From positions 1 through 5,791 of the forward strand of contig JACCXA010000206.1 in assembly GCA_013697365.1 (NCBI GenBank): a DNA stretch of 5,791 bases, written 5' to 3'. The position numbers and the translations under genes are program-made. The notes under the pieces are model-generated. The model made no database searches. It saw only the letters and a program-made list of their open reading frames with translations, and was not told the origin of the DNA. Source of the stretch: Chthoniobacterales bacterium (GTDB lineage: Bacteria; Verrucomicrobiota; Verrucomicrobiia; Chthoniobacterales; UBA10450). Shown here piece after piece: positions 1 to 5,791 of this stretch (position 1 is the first letter of the stretch; every line of letters starts with the position of its first letter).

Positions 1-2
1 GC

Positions 3-293
3 CGGCGAGATTCCACGGAACTTTTTCTGGCTGACATTCCTCTTCTTTATGAAACCGGCGGTGAATCATTGTGCGACCAAGTGGTCGTTGTGGCCTGCTC
101 GCCCGCGGTGCAACGAGAGCGTCTGGCCGCCCGTTCCTCTCTCACCTCGGCCGCCGTCGAACAAATGATCTCGGCTCAGATGTCGCTTCTTGAGAAAACC
201 GCGCGTGCTCAGCACGTCGTTTGGAATAATGGACCATTTAGCGCCCTGGCCGGGCAGGCGAAAACACTCGCCGCACACTGGCGAAAATCATAA
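3..293 (+). CDS. coaE: Dephospho-CoA kinase, C-terminal part (partial, 5' end outside window)
   Basis: CoaE phosphorylates the 3'-hydroxyl of the ribose in dephospho-CoA using ATP, the last step of coenzyme A synthesis in the cytoplasm. About 96 residues are visible, roughly half of a usual ~200-residue protein; the N-terminal P-loop half lies upstream of the window. The frame opens at base 3 and reads without a stop into the family motif ADIPLLYETG, then a hydrophobic strand (DQVVVVACSP) and the Arg-rich lid (QRERLAARSSL). It continues with an AQM..LEK segment matching the conserved Q..P...K helix, and ends with a VVWNNG element matching the family's D.VIxNxG. The TAA stop at 291-293 overlaps the rho ATG by one base (TAATG), so the two genes are probably translationally coupled. 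In chlamydiae, as I recall, coaE also lies directly beside rho. A TTG at 69 is an internal codon and not the start. Confidence 0.93.
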   Translation, partial: RRDSTELFLADIPLLYETGGESLCDQVVVVACSPAVQRERLAARSSLTSAAVEQMISAQMSLLEKTARAQHVVWNNGPFSALAGQAKTLAAHWRKS

Positions 294-1642
294 TGGACGA
301 AACGCCAGTCAGCACCGCCGAGCCCGATGAAGCGGCGCAAGTTTCGAACTTGCAGGCTGCGGAAGGGGGGAGGTTGGGAACTTACGCTACCTTAAATCTG
401 AATGAGCTGCAGGCGCTCGCGCCTTCCGAAGTAGAGGAGTTTTGTCGCCGGATGGAGGTGCGCATCCAGCCGGGCCGCACCCGTCATCATCAAATCCTTG
501 ACCTCGTCCGCGGCGCGCTGAATCAGCAGATTTCCATCAGCGTGGAAGGTTTCTTCGATCAGGTCGCGGACTCGTTCGCGCTTTTGCGGTTTCCGGCGCT
601 TAACTTTTTACCAGTGCCGGAAGATGTGGGTGTGCCGCGCGCGGCCGTGCAGCGCTTTCGGCTCAGGCCGGGTCAGCATATTGCTGGAAAGCTGCGGCTT
701 CCCCGTGAGCGCGAGAAGACGATCATGCTCGAGCAGGTGACCGCGATCGAAGGTTTTCCCGCCGAAGAGTGGCAGGAGCCAAAGGCCTTCGACGACCTCA
801 CGCCCCTCTATCCGGCAGGGCGCATCATGCTCGAGAATACAAAAACGAAATCGATCAGCGCGCGCGCGGTTGATCTGCTGACTCCTCTCGGCAAAGGGCA
901 ACGCGGTCTGATCGTGGCCGCACCGCGTGTCGGCAAAACGATCCTTCTGAAGGAAATTGCCAAGGCGATCAGGATCAATCATCCCGAGATCGTCTTGATC
1001 ATCCTCCTGGTGGATGAACGACCGGAAGAAGTGACCGATCTCCAGCGTGAAGTCGATTGTCAGATTTATAATTCGACATTCGACGAGAACTCACAGCGCC
1101 ACATCCAGGTTGCGGAACTGGTGCTGGAGCGAGCGAAGCGGTTGGTCGAGCAGAAGAAAGATGTCGTCGTCCTGCTTGACAGCATCACACGGCTGGCCCG
1201 CGGCTATAACTCACTTCAGTCCGGGAAAGGGCGGACCATGTCCGGTGGTGTGGAAGCGAAGGCCCTGCTCAAGCCGAAGAGATTTTTCGGCGCGGCCCGG
1301 AATGTGGAGGAAGGCGGCAGTCTCACGATTTTAGCCACCGCTCTTGTCGATACCGGGAGCAAAATGGATCAGGTGATCTTCGAGGAGTTCAAAGGGACTG
1401 GAAACATGGAGTTGCATCTCGACCGAGCCCTCGTCGAGAAGCGGCTTTACCCTGCGATTCACGTCCAGCATTCCGCAACCCGCCGCGAAGACCTGCTGTA
1501 TCACCCCGAGGAATGGGAGCGTGTGAAAGTGCTTCGAAAAGCGATGGCGGCACACCCGCCGATCGAAGCGATGGAAATGCTCATCGGAAATCTTGAGGCG
1601 ACGACGACCAACGCCGAGCTGCTGCTGGCCGGACTGCGATGA
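293..1642 (+). CDS. rho: Transcription termination factor Rho
   Basis: Rho is the hexameric, ATP-driven RNA helicase that binds nascent RNA and ends transcription. The protein has 449 residues against 419 in E. coli; the excess is a ~32-residue acidic, Ala/Glu-rich N-terminal extension. Domains in order are a Rho_N helical domain (~33-80), an OB/cold-shock RNA-binding domain (~84-165) and a RecA-type ATPase (~185-430). Visible ATPase motifs are Walker A APRVGKT (210-216), the DERPEEVT block with the catalytic-type Glu242, Walker B VVVLLDS (Asp296), the Q-loop around MSGGV (316-320), the R-loop GSKMD (Lys357) and a TR pair (Arg397) at the arginine-finger position. The OB domain is divergent: E. 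coli DGFGFLR reads DSFALLR here, and the positions of E. coli Tyr80 and Tyr110 are Gly113 and Thr143. The ATG at 293 overlaps the coaE stop and has no strong Shine-Dalgarno sequence, which fits re-initiation. The TGA stop overlaps the rnd start (ATGA). No separate leader is present, so autoregulation through an own 5' UTR is not evident. Confidence 0.97.
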   Translation: MDETPVSTAEPDEAAQVSNLQAAEGGRLGTYATLNLNELQALAPSEVEEFCRRMEVRIQPGRTRHHQILDLVRGALNQQISISVEGFFDQVADSFALLRFPALNFLPVPEDVGVPRAAVQRFRLRPGQHIAGKLRLPREREKTIMLEQVTAIEGFPAEEWQEPKAFDDLTPLYPAGRIMLENTKTKSISARAVDLLTPLGKGQRGLIVAAPRVGKTILLKEIAKAIRINHPEIVLIILLVDERPEEVTDLQREVDCQIYNSTFDENSQRHIQVAELVLERAKRLVEQKKDVVVLLDSITRLARGYNSLQSGKGRTMSGGVEAKALLKPKRFFGAARNVEEGGSLTILATALVDTGSKMDQVIFEEFKGTGNMELHLDRALVEKRLYPAIHVQHSATRREDLLYHPEEWERVKVLRKAMAAHPPIEAMEMLIGNLEATTTNAELLLAGLR

Positions 1643-2688
1643 TCAACACGGACGCGCAGCTTGCGGAGATCGTTCCGCTTTTCGAGGCAGTTGATCGCGT
1701 CGCGGTCGATACTGAAGCTGACAGCTTGCATTGCTATTTTGAGAAGCTCTGCCTGCTGCAGTTGAGCTTTGGTGGGAGTGATTATCTGGTCGATCCTCTG
1801 GCCGCGCTCGATCTGGCTCCGTTAAGTTCCGCGTTGGCCGACAAAGAGCTTGTGTTGCAAGGCGCAGACTTTGATCTGCGTCTTCTCAAGCGCGCGATGG
1901 ATTTCACGGCCACTCGCGTTTTCGACACGGTGGTGGCGGCGCGCTTGCTGGGAATCCGCGCTTTTAGTTTGGCGGCATTGGTTGAACGCTATTTCGGAAT
2001 CAAGCTGACGAAGGGATCGCAGAAGGCGAACTGGGCGCAGCGTCCGCTCTCCCCACACATGGAGGAATACGCGATGAACGATACGCGTTACCTTCTCCCG
2101 CTCGCGGAAAAGCTGGAAGCGGAGCTAAAGGAAAAAGGTCGTTTCGAGTGGTTTCAGCAATCCTGCCAGCGCGGCTTGGCTCAAACCGCGGTGCAGCGAG
2201 TGCGCGATGAAGAAGAGGCTTGGCGGATCACGGGTTCGGGCACTTTGTCGCCTCGCGCTTCCGCGATTCTGCGCGCGCTCTGGCAATGGCGCGACCGGGA
2301 AGCACAAGCCGCGGATCGCCCTTCATTCCACATTCTGCAGAATCACCTCCTGGTGCAGGCCGCGGTAGGTTTCGATTCCGGACACACGCCGGAGTTCCGC
2401 CATCTTACGCCCCGTCGCCGGCGCGGCTTTATCGAGGCCGCCGCAGGCGCGATGCAGCTCCCGGAATCTGAGTGGCCCGCGCGCCGCCGCCGGCTGGGAG
2501 TGCGACCGACGCAGGAGATGGAACGCGCAGCTGAAAATCTGCGACGGAAGCGCGACGTCATTGCGGAAGAGCTCGGTTTGGAGCCGTCATTTATCGCGCC
2601 GAAGGCCACAGTTGAATCGATCGCAGCCGATCAAACGCAAAGCGAAACGCTCCTCGTCCCCTGGCAACGGGGGCTGCTCGAAGTTTGA
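1639..2688 (+). CDS. rnd: Ribonuclease D (DEDDy 3'-5' exoribonuclease with HRDC domain)
   Basis: RNase D trims 3' ends of tRNA precursors and other small structured RNAs in the cytoplasm using two metal ions. The 349-residue protein has the full DEDDy set: Exo I with Asp24 and Glu26 (VAVDTEAD), Exo II with Asp79 (QGADFDLRLL), and Exo III with Tyr144 and Asp148 (YAMNDTRYL). The family segment before Exo III, ending in NWAQRPLS (131-138), is also present. An HRDC nucleic-acid-binding domain follows at about 205-275 (LRALWQWRDREA, then RPSFHIL). A second, more degenerate HRDC-like helical region closes the protein, with LGLEPSFIAP and the terminal WQRGLLEV typical of RNase D. The length is slightly below the ~375 residues of E. 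coli RNase D. The usual His of Exo II (H..a.yD) is Gln74, a non-catalytic position. The ATG overlaps the rho TGA (ATGA), so translation is probably coupled and the gene should be the last of the coaE-rho-rnd operon. Confidence 0.95.
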   Translation: MINTDAQLAEIVPLFEAVDRVAVDTEADSLHCYFEKLCLLQLSFGGSDYLVDPLAALDLAPLSSALADKELVLQGADFDLRLLKRAMDFTATRVFDTVVAARLLGIRAFSLAALVERYFGIKLTKGSQKANWAQRPLSPHMEEYAMNDTRYLLPLAEKLEAELKEKGRFEWFQQSCQRGLAQTAVQRVRDEEEAWRITGSGTLSPRASAILRALWQWRDREAQAADRPSFHILQNHLLVQAAVGFDSGHTPEFRHLTPRRRRGFIEAAAGAMQLPESEWPARRRRLGVRPTQEMERAAENLRRKRDVIAEELGLEPSFIAPKATVESIAADQTQSETLLVPWQRGLLEV

Positions 2689-2719
2689 CTCGCGCAGTCT
2701 TGCGGAGAGCGACCGCGGC

Positions 2720-2748
2720 CTGACACAGAAATCGCTGTTCCGTTTTAC
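2720..2748 (+). promoter_or_regulatory. Weak candidate promoter before the beta-barrel gene
   Basis: The 115-base gap between rnd and the barrel gene is where a new promoter would be expected. The best sigma70-like pair I see is CTGACA (2720-2725) and TTTTAC (2743-2748), separated by 17 bases. The first hexamer fits TTGACA well, but the second matches TATAAT at only three positions. No convincing rnd terminator hairpin is visible in the gap, so read-through from the upstream operon cannot be excluded. Confidence 0.2.
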
Positions 2749-2803
2749 ACTGGCTTTAACTGCTTGACCGCGGAACCACAGGACGGCAACACTCCCGACC
2801 TGC

Positions 2804-3781
2804 ATGCCCAAAGGACTTCATCTCAGCATCCTCGAATTCGGATGTATACGAGCCATGCTCTTTGCCGCCGTGCTTGCTCCAATGGCAAACCTCGACGCCC
2901 AAAATCCTATCTCGCAAAACGTCGACCGCGCGCAGCTCCTGCGGAATAGCCAGCTAGGTCTGCGAGAACCCGAAAGCAGTGTGGCGGCCGAGGAAGAACA
3001 GATTGCAGCCAGCCCGAATGATCCCGATTTGGGCGAGCAGGCTATCCTGAAACGTTCCTCTCGCTATCAGCCCTGGACCTTTTTCGCGGCCATCCCGATT
3101 TCGTACACGTCCAATGTCGCGCTCTCTAGCATGAACGAGCAGGGCGATGTGCTCTTCACACCGAGTGTCGGAATCAGCTTCTCGCCGAAGCTGACGCGGA
3201 CGCTCTTCGCCAATATCAGCGTCAGCCAGCAGTTCTTTTATTACGATCGTTTCGACGACCTGGATTTCGGGAGCTTCGATTTCCGTGCGGGCCTGAACTA
3301 TTCGATCCCGCAGTGGCGCAATCTGATCGTGCGGGCTGATTACGCCTTTAACCGGCTCACCTCCGGGGACGGCCTGGATGACGAGTTCTATACTAGCCAT
3401 TCGCTCAACTTCGGAGCGGAAATGCCGTTCCGCCTTGGCCGCGCGCAGCAGCTTTCCGTCGGCGTAGATCTTAGTTTCAACCTGGACTCCGATCCGGAAG
3501 GGCCGGGGCGTCACGAGTACGGCGCCTTTGCGGCCTACTCTCTCGCACTCACCCGTTCTTTTTCCCTTGGCGCAGGCTTGCGTCTGGCGGTGCGTGACTA
3601 TGTGGAAGGCGATCGCACCGATCTGAGCGCGAGTTTCGCGTTGAATGCAAGTTATCGTATCACCAGATGGCTGAGTGCGAATGCGAGCGCGAGTTTTGCT
3701 TCGAACGAATCGAATCAGGAAGGCTTCGATTACGATGTCGCGAACTTGGGCGGGGCATTTTCACTCACCCTCCGTTTCTAG
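2804..3781 (+). CDS. Predicted outer-membrane beta-barrel protein
   Basis: This is an exported protein of 325 residues, probably integral to the outer membrane; substrate and role are unknown. The N-terminus looks like a signal peptide: charged residues Lys3 and Arg16, a hydrophobic run at 17-30 (AMLFAAVLAPMANL) and a plausible cleavage after Ala32 (LDA-QN). A charged, Gln/Glu-rich stretch (33-85) may lie in the periplasm. From about residue 90 the chain is a series of alternating-pattern strands rich in Tyr/Phe with short polar Asp/Gly turns, for example TFFAAIPISYTSNVALS, RTLFANISVSQQFFYY and SFSLGAGLRLAVRDY. It ends in FSLTLRF, with the C-terminal Phe favoured by the BAM assembly machinery. 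Around ten to twelve strands are likely. This resembles the 'putative beta-barrel porin 2' type, but the family name is an inference. The ATG at 2855 (Met18) is an alternative start giving 308 residues; I prefer 2804 because it keeps the basic n-region. Neither start has a clear ribosome binding site. A FecR-domain gene follows after 8 bases. Confidence 0.82.
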   Translation: MPKGLHLSILEFGCIRAMLFAAVLAPMANLDAQNPISQNVDRAQLLRNSQLGLREPESSVAAEEEQIAASPNDPDLGEQAILKRSSRYQPWTFFAAIPISYTSNVALSSMNEQGDVLFTPSVGISFSPKLTRTLFANISVSQQFFYYDRFDDLDFGSFDFRAGLNYSIPQWRNLIVRADYAFNRLTSGDGLDDEFYTSHSLNFGAEMPFRLGRAQQLSVGVDLSFNLDSDPEGPGRHEYGAFAAYSLALTRSFSLGAGLRLAVRDYVEGDRTDLSASFALNASYRITRWLSANASASFASNESNQEGFDYDVANLGGAFSLTLRF

Positions 3782-3789
3782 GCGCGGCG

Positions 3790-4599
3790 ATGGCCCTGAA
3801 TCTTTCGGCCGCTCGAGCGCTGCCGACATTGCTCTGCGCCTTCCTGATTGCTAATGCTGCTGCGCAGGGAGTTCCTTCCGCGCGGATCACGCGAGTGATC
3901 AAGGATGTGAAGATCATCCAGGGACAGGCAACTCGTGACGCGGCATTAAATAATGCTGTGCCTCAAGGAGCCGTCGTTCGCACAGCCGCCGCCTCACGCG
4001 CGGAAATTGTCGTTCGTGACCGGATAGTGCTTCGTCTCGCCAGCAACACCTTCCTGTCGTTAGGCCCGGACGGCCCCGCGTTGAATCAGGGCGCCGTCTT
4101 GTTCGAGGCACCCAGCGGAGTGATGAACGCGAAGATTGCTGTCGGCGAAATAACGATCGACACCGCCGGGACCACCGGAATCATCGAGCGTTTCGGCGGC
4201 ACCTACGTCAAAATCATCATGCTGCAGGGGAAAGCTCGCGTTTTTCTGGCGGGCACGATCGGTGAATCCCTGCTGGTGGATGCCGGACAGATTCTGATCG
4301 CAAAACCAAACCCGAAATTTCTCCCGGAGGCGGTCGATTTTGACATCGACCAGCTTTACCGGACGTCGATGCTGACTAACGCCGATTTCCGGCCGCTGGC
4401 GAGCCGACCTCTCATCAATCGCGCTATCGCTGAGCAAAAGAAAAATCCAGAGCTCAACGCCACGAACCTGGTCATCTTCGGCCGCGGCACCCTGGTCACT
4501 TTGATCGATCCCACGCCATCGCCGGTTCCGAAGGCAGCGCCGTCTCCGACAGCGACCGCTTCCCCCAAGCCGCAGGCTTCTCCTCGGCCGCGCCGGTAA
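3790..4599 (+). CDS. Secreted FecR-domain protein with short Pro/Ser-rich tail (paralogue 1)
   Basis: A 269-residue exported protein of unknown role. The reading frame stays open upstream to 3667, but that part overlaps the barrel gene. The ATG at 3790, 8 bases after the barrel stop and preceded by a weak TAGGCG, gives a clean signal peptide: Arg9, a hydrophobic stretch PTLLCAFLIANAAA and probable cleavage after Ala25 (AAA-QG). A FecR-like beta-rich domain spans about 45-165. Its signs are GQATRDAA, VPQGAVVRTAAASRAEI, LASNTFLSL, LNQGAVLFEAPSG, ITIDTAGTTGIIE and the closing MLQGKARVFL followed by VDAGQ. A further conserved segment (VDFDIDQLYRTSML) is shared with the gene at 4762. The last ~29 residues are rich in Pro, Ser and Ala and end in basic PRPRR. 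There is no membrane segment after the signal peptide and no N-terminal anti-sigma domain, so a periplasmic or surface role is more likely than FecI regulation. It is probably co-transcribed with the barrel gene. Confidence 0.85.
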   Translation: MALNLSAARALPTLLCAFLIANAAAQGVPSARITRVIKDVKIIQGQATRDAALNNAVPQGAVVRTAAASRAEIVVRDRIVLRLASNTFLSLGPDGPALNQGAVLFEAPSGVMNAKIAVGEITIDTAGTTGIIERFGGTYVKIIMLQGKARVFLAGTIGESLLVDAGQILIAKPNPKFLPEAVDFDIDQLYRTSMLTNADFRPLASRPLINRAIAEQKKNPELNATNLVIFGRGTLVTLIDPTPSPVPKAAPSPTATASPKPQASPRPRR

Positions 4600-4613
4600 C
4601 GCTTCGGCGCGGC
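4587..4613 (+). terminator. GC-rich hairpin across the stop codon of the first FecR-domain gene
   Basis: A perfect 9-base-pair inverted repeat, GCCGCGCCG (4587-4595) and CGGCGCGGC (4605-4613), encloses a 9-base loop that contains the TAA stop at 4597-4599. The downstream bases ACTCCTTC are pyrimidine-rich but not a real T-tract. It could therefore be a poor intrinsic terminator, a pause site or a 3'-end RNA-stabilising hairpin. Confidence 0.4.
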
Positions 4614-4620
4614 ACTCCTT

Positions 4621-4675
4621 CGCCCGAGCAGAACGGGCGCCTCATTGTTCGGAGCGCCCTTGCGGGAGAGGGGCG
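4621..4675. repeat. Chain of mutually exclusive short inverted repeats
   Basis: This lies in the 162-base gap between the two FecR-domain genes, where I see no coding sequence. CGCCCG (4621-4626) can pair with CGGGCG (4634-4639). The overlapping GGGCGC (4635-4640) can pair instead with GCGCCC (4654-4659). Within that, CGCCC (4655-4659) can pair with GGGCG (4671-4675). Each stem excludes its neighbour, so alternative RNA folds are possible. The part TTGCGGGAGAGGGG resembles half of a REP-type palindrome seen in other bacteria; that link is a guess. No convincing promoter for the next gene was found downstream: TTGAGA (4679-4684) has no good -10 partner at normal spacing. Confidence 0.45.
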
Positions 4676-4761
4676 GATTTGAGATTGAGGCGGTGTTACA
4701 AATTCCGCACATTTCGTAGAGACTTTCGGAAACACCTCGGGTAGCTTCGATTTCCCCCCAT

Positions 4762-5791
4762 ATGAAAGAATATTTCGCTAGTGTTTCCCAAGTCCGTTAC
4801 CGAATCCTTTTCGGCATCTTTTCGTCGCTGTTGATCTTCGCCGCACCAGCTCCCGGAACGGAGCTGAAGGAGGCGCGCATGACAGCGGTGATCAAGGAAG
4901 TCAATCTGCTGCCAGGCCAAGCCGCACCGCGGCCCGCCGCCGTGAACGACACGGTGCGGCAAGGCGACGCTGTCCGCACCGGAGTGGAATCGCGCAGTGA
5001 ACTGACATTCGCGGATCTGACTCTGGCGCGGCTGGGCGCGAACACCATTTTCAATTTCGATCAGGGTTCGCGCACGATCGAACTCGGCGGTGGCGCGATT
5101 CTGCTGCGCGTGCCGAAAGGATCGGGGGGCGCGCAGATCAAGACGTCCGCGGTGACTGCCGCCATCACCGGTACAACGGTGATGGTCGAGTACAGCGCGA
5201 AAAGCACTTTCAAGTTCATCGTCCTGGAAGGCTCGGCTGAGTTGACGCTGAACGGCTCCGGCGATTCGGTGGTGGTGAACGCTGGCGAGTGCAGCGTGAC
5301 GGACCTTGATCCGCCACCGACGCAGCTCGGCCGTCCCGTGGAGATCGATATCGGGCGGTTAATGGAGACCTCGCAACTGATCCAGGATTTCCCGCCGCTG
5401 GAAAGCCTGGGGCTGATCGGTCAGCAGGTCCAAGCGCAAGAAGAAGCAAAAGCAAACGGCGAACTCACGGAGGGAAGCGCCGCGTCAAACGGCGTGCAGC
5501 CTCTCGCGATGCTGACGGACCTTACGGATGTGGTGTCGCAAAGGGTCGACGCGGACCCAAATCCGTTATCCTCGCCAAGCCCATCGGCTTCACCAAGTCC
5601 GTCGCCAGGACCGTCGGCCTCGCCAAGTCCGTCACCTTCGCCAAGGCCATCGGCTTCACCAAGTCCGTCGCCTACGCCAAGGCCATCGCCTTCACCAAGC
5701 GCGTCGCCTACGCCAAGGCCATCGCCTAGTCCGTCGGCTTCCCCAAGTCCGTCGCCTTCACCACGGCCATCAGTGTCTCCAAGTCCATCAC
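4762..5791 (+). CDS. Secreted FecR-domain protein with long Pro/Ser-rich repeat tail (paralogue 2, 3' end outside window)
   Basis: The frame is open from ATG 4762 to the window edge, 343 codons without a stop. An in-frame TAG at 4717 and the absence of another start codon between it and 4762 support this start, although no Shine-Dalgarno sequence is visible. The N-terminus is a signal peptide or signal anchor: Lys2, Arg12 and Arg14, then the hydrophobic stretch ILFGIFSSLLIFAAPAP. The FecR-like domain runs from about 50 to 178, with VRQGDAVRTGVESRSELTF, LARLGANTIF, LGGGAILLRVPKG, ITGTTVMVEY, VLEGSAELTL and VVNAGE. After it, PVEIDIGRLMETSQL matches PEAVDFDIDQLYRTSML of the upstream gene, and a Gln/Glu/Ala-rich helical stretch follows (~220-232). 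From residue 266 the chain is almost only Ser and Pro with some Ala, Arg and Thr. Such tails usually act as extended spacers across the envelope or to another domain; whether a further domain lies downstream cannot be seen. It is clearly a paralogue of the gene at 3790. Its function is unknown. Confidence 0.85.
   Translation, partial: MKEYFASVSQVRYRILFGIFSSLLIFAAPAPGTELKEARMTAVIKEVNLLPGQAAPRPAAVNDTVRQGDAVRTGVESRSELTFADLTLARLGANTIFNFDQGSRTIELGGGAILLRVPKGSGGAQIKTSAVTAAITGTTVMVEYSAKSTFKFIVLEGSAELTLNGSGDSVVVNAGECSVTDLDPPPTQLGRPVEIDIGRLMETSQLIQDFPPLESLGLIGQQVQAQEEAKANGELTEGSAASNGVQPLAMLTDLTDVVSQRVDADPNPLSSPSPSASPSPSPGPSASPSPSPSPRPSASPSPSPTPRPSPSPSASPTPRPSPSPSASPSPSPSPRPSVSPSPS
5572..5791 (+). repeat. 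18-base tandem repeat encoding the Pro/Ser-rich tail
   Basis: Eleven copies (the last cut by the window edge) of a degenerate 18-base unit such as TCACCAAGTCCGTCGCCT encode hexapeptides of the SPSPSP, SPRPSA and TPRPSP type. Two units, 5608-5619 and 5728-5739, are only 12 bases long and lack the first hexamer. A higher-order 36-base period is visible: 5656-5691 and 5692-5727 differ at only two bases, and ACGCCAAGGCCATCGCCT occurs exactly at 5674 and 5710. All unit lengths are multiples of three, so gain or loss of units keeps the frame. Confidence 0.9.

Noticed and set aside
608..982. Minus-strand open frame of 124 codons inside rho
   Set aside because: The opposite strand is unambiguous Rho; the antisense product has no family features.
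1047..1334. Plus-strand open frame in another phase inside rho
   Set aside because: It is a +1-type shadow of the conserved ATPase domain, rich in Arg, Ser and Trp, with no motif.
2954..3514. Long open frame on the minus strand (186 codons)
   Set aside because: It lies fully inside the beta-barrel gene, has an Arg/Glu-rich composition typical of an antisense shadow and shows no recognisable motif.
3667..3789. N-terminal extension of the first FecR-domain protein
   Set aside because: It overlaps the end of the barrel gene, is Cys/Arg/Glu-rich and would bury the signal peptide that starts at the ATG at 3790.
4060..4437. Minus-strand open frame of 125 codons inside the first FecR-domain gene
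   Set aside because: The + strand codes for a recognisable FecR-type domain; the antisense frame has no support.
5216..5455. Minus-strand open frame of 79 codons
   Set aside because: It is antisense to the continuous + strand frame from 4762 that carries the FecR domain.
5572..5791. Possible CRISPR array
   Set aside because: The repeats are short, contiguous, in frame with a Pro/Ser-rich protein and have no unique spacers.

Overview
The window is a compact stretch of a moderately GC-rich, Gram-negative-type chromosome, and every gene I can support lies on the + strand. The gene order coaE-rho, a divergent Rho, a beta-barrel outer-membrane protein, and secreted FecR-domain proteins with long Pro/Ser-rich tails together suggest a member of the PVC group. 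A soil Verrucomicrobiota lineage such as Chthoniobacterales is most likely. The taxon is an inference; no rRNA or other marker gene is present.

Region 1 (1-2688) is a tightly overlapped housekeeping operon. It holds the 3' end of coaE (last step of coenzyme A synthesis), a complete rho (transcription termination helicase) and a complete rnd (RNase D, a 3'-5' exoribonuclease). The junctions are TAATG (coaE/rho) and ATGA (rho/rnd), which implies translational coupling. The Rho motor domain looks intact, but several aromatic positions of the primary RNA-binding site differ from the E. coli pattern.

Region 2 (2689-4599) follows a 115-base gap. It encodes an exported protein predicted to form an outer-membrane beta-barrel, then, 8 bases after its stop codon, a secreted FecR-domain protein with a short Pro/Ser-rich tail. 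The two are probably co-transcribed.

Region 3 (4600-4761) is a 162-base non-coding gap holding a chain of GC-rich inverted repeats. The first of these straddles the stop codon of the upstream gene.

Region 4 (4762-5791) is a second FecR-domain protein, paralogous to the first and still open at the window edge. Its last visible ~78 codons are a Pro/Ser-rich segment built from 18-base tandem repeats. The barrel protein and the two FecR-domain proteins look like one envelope-associated gene set. No FecI-type sigma factor or TonB receptor is visible beside them, so I do not read them as a classical iron-signalling system. No tRNA, rRNA, CRISPR array, transposase or attachment site was seen.
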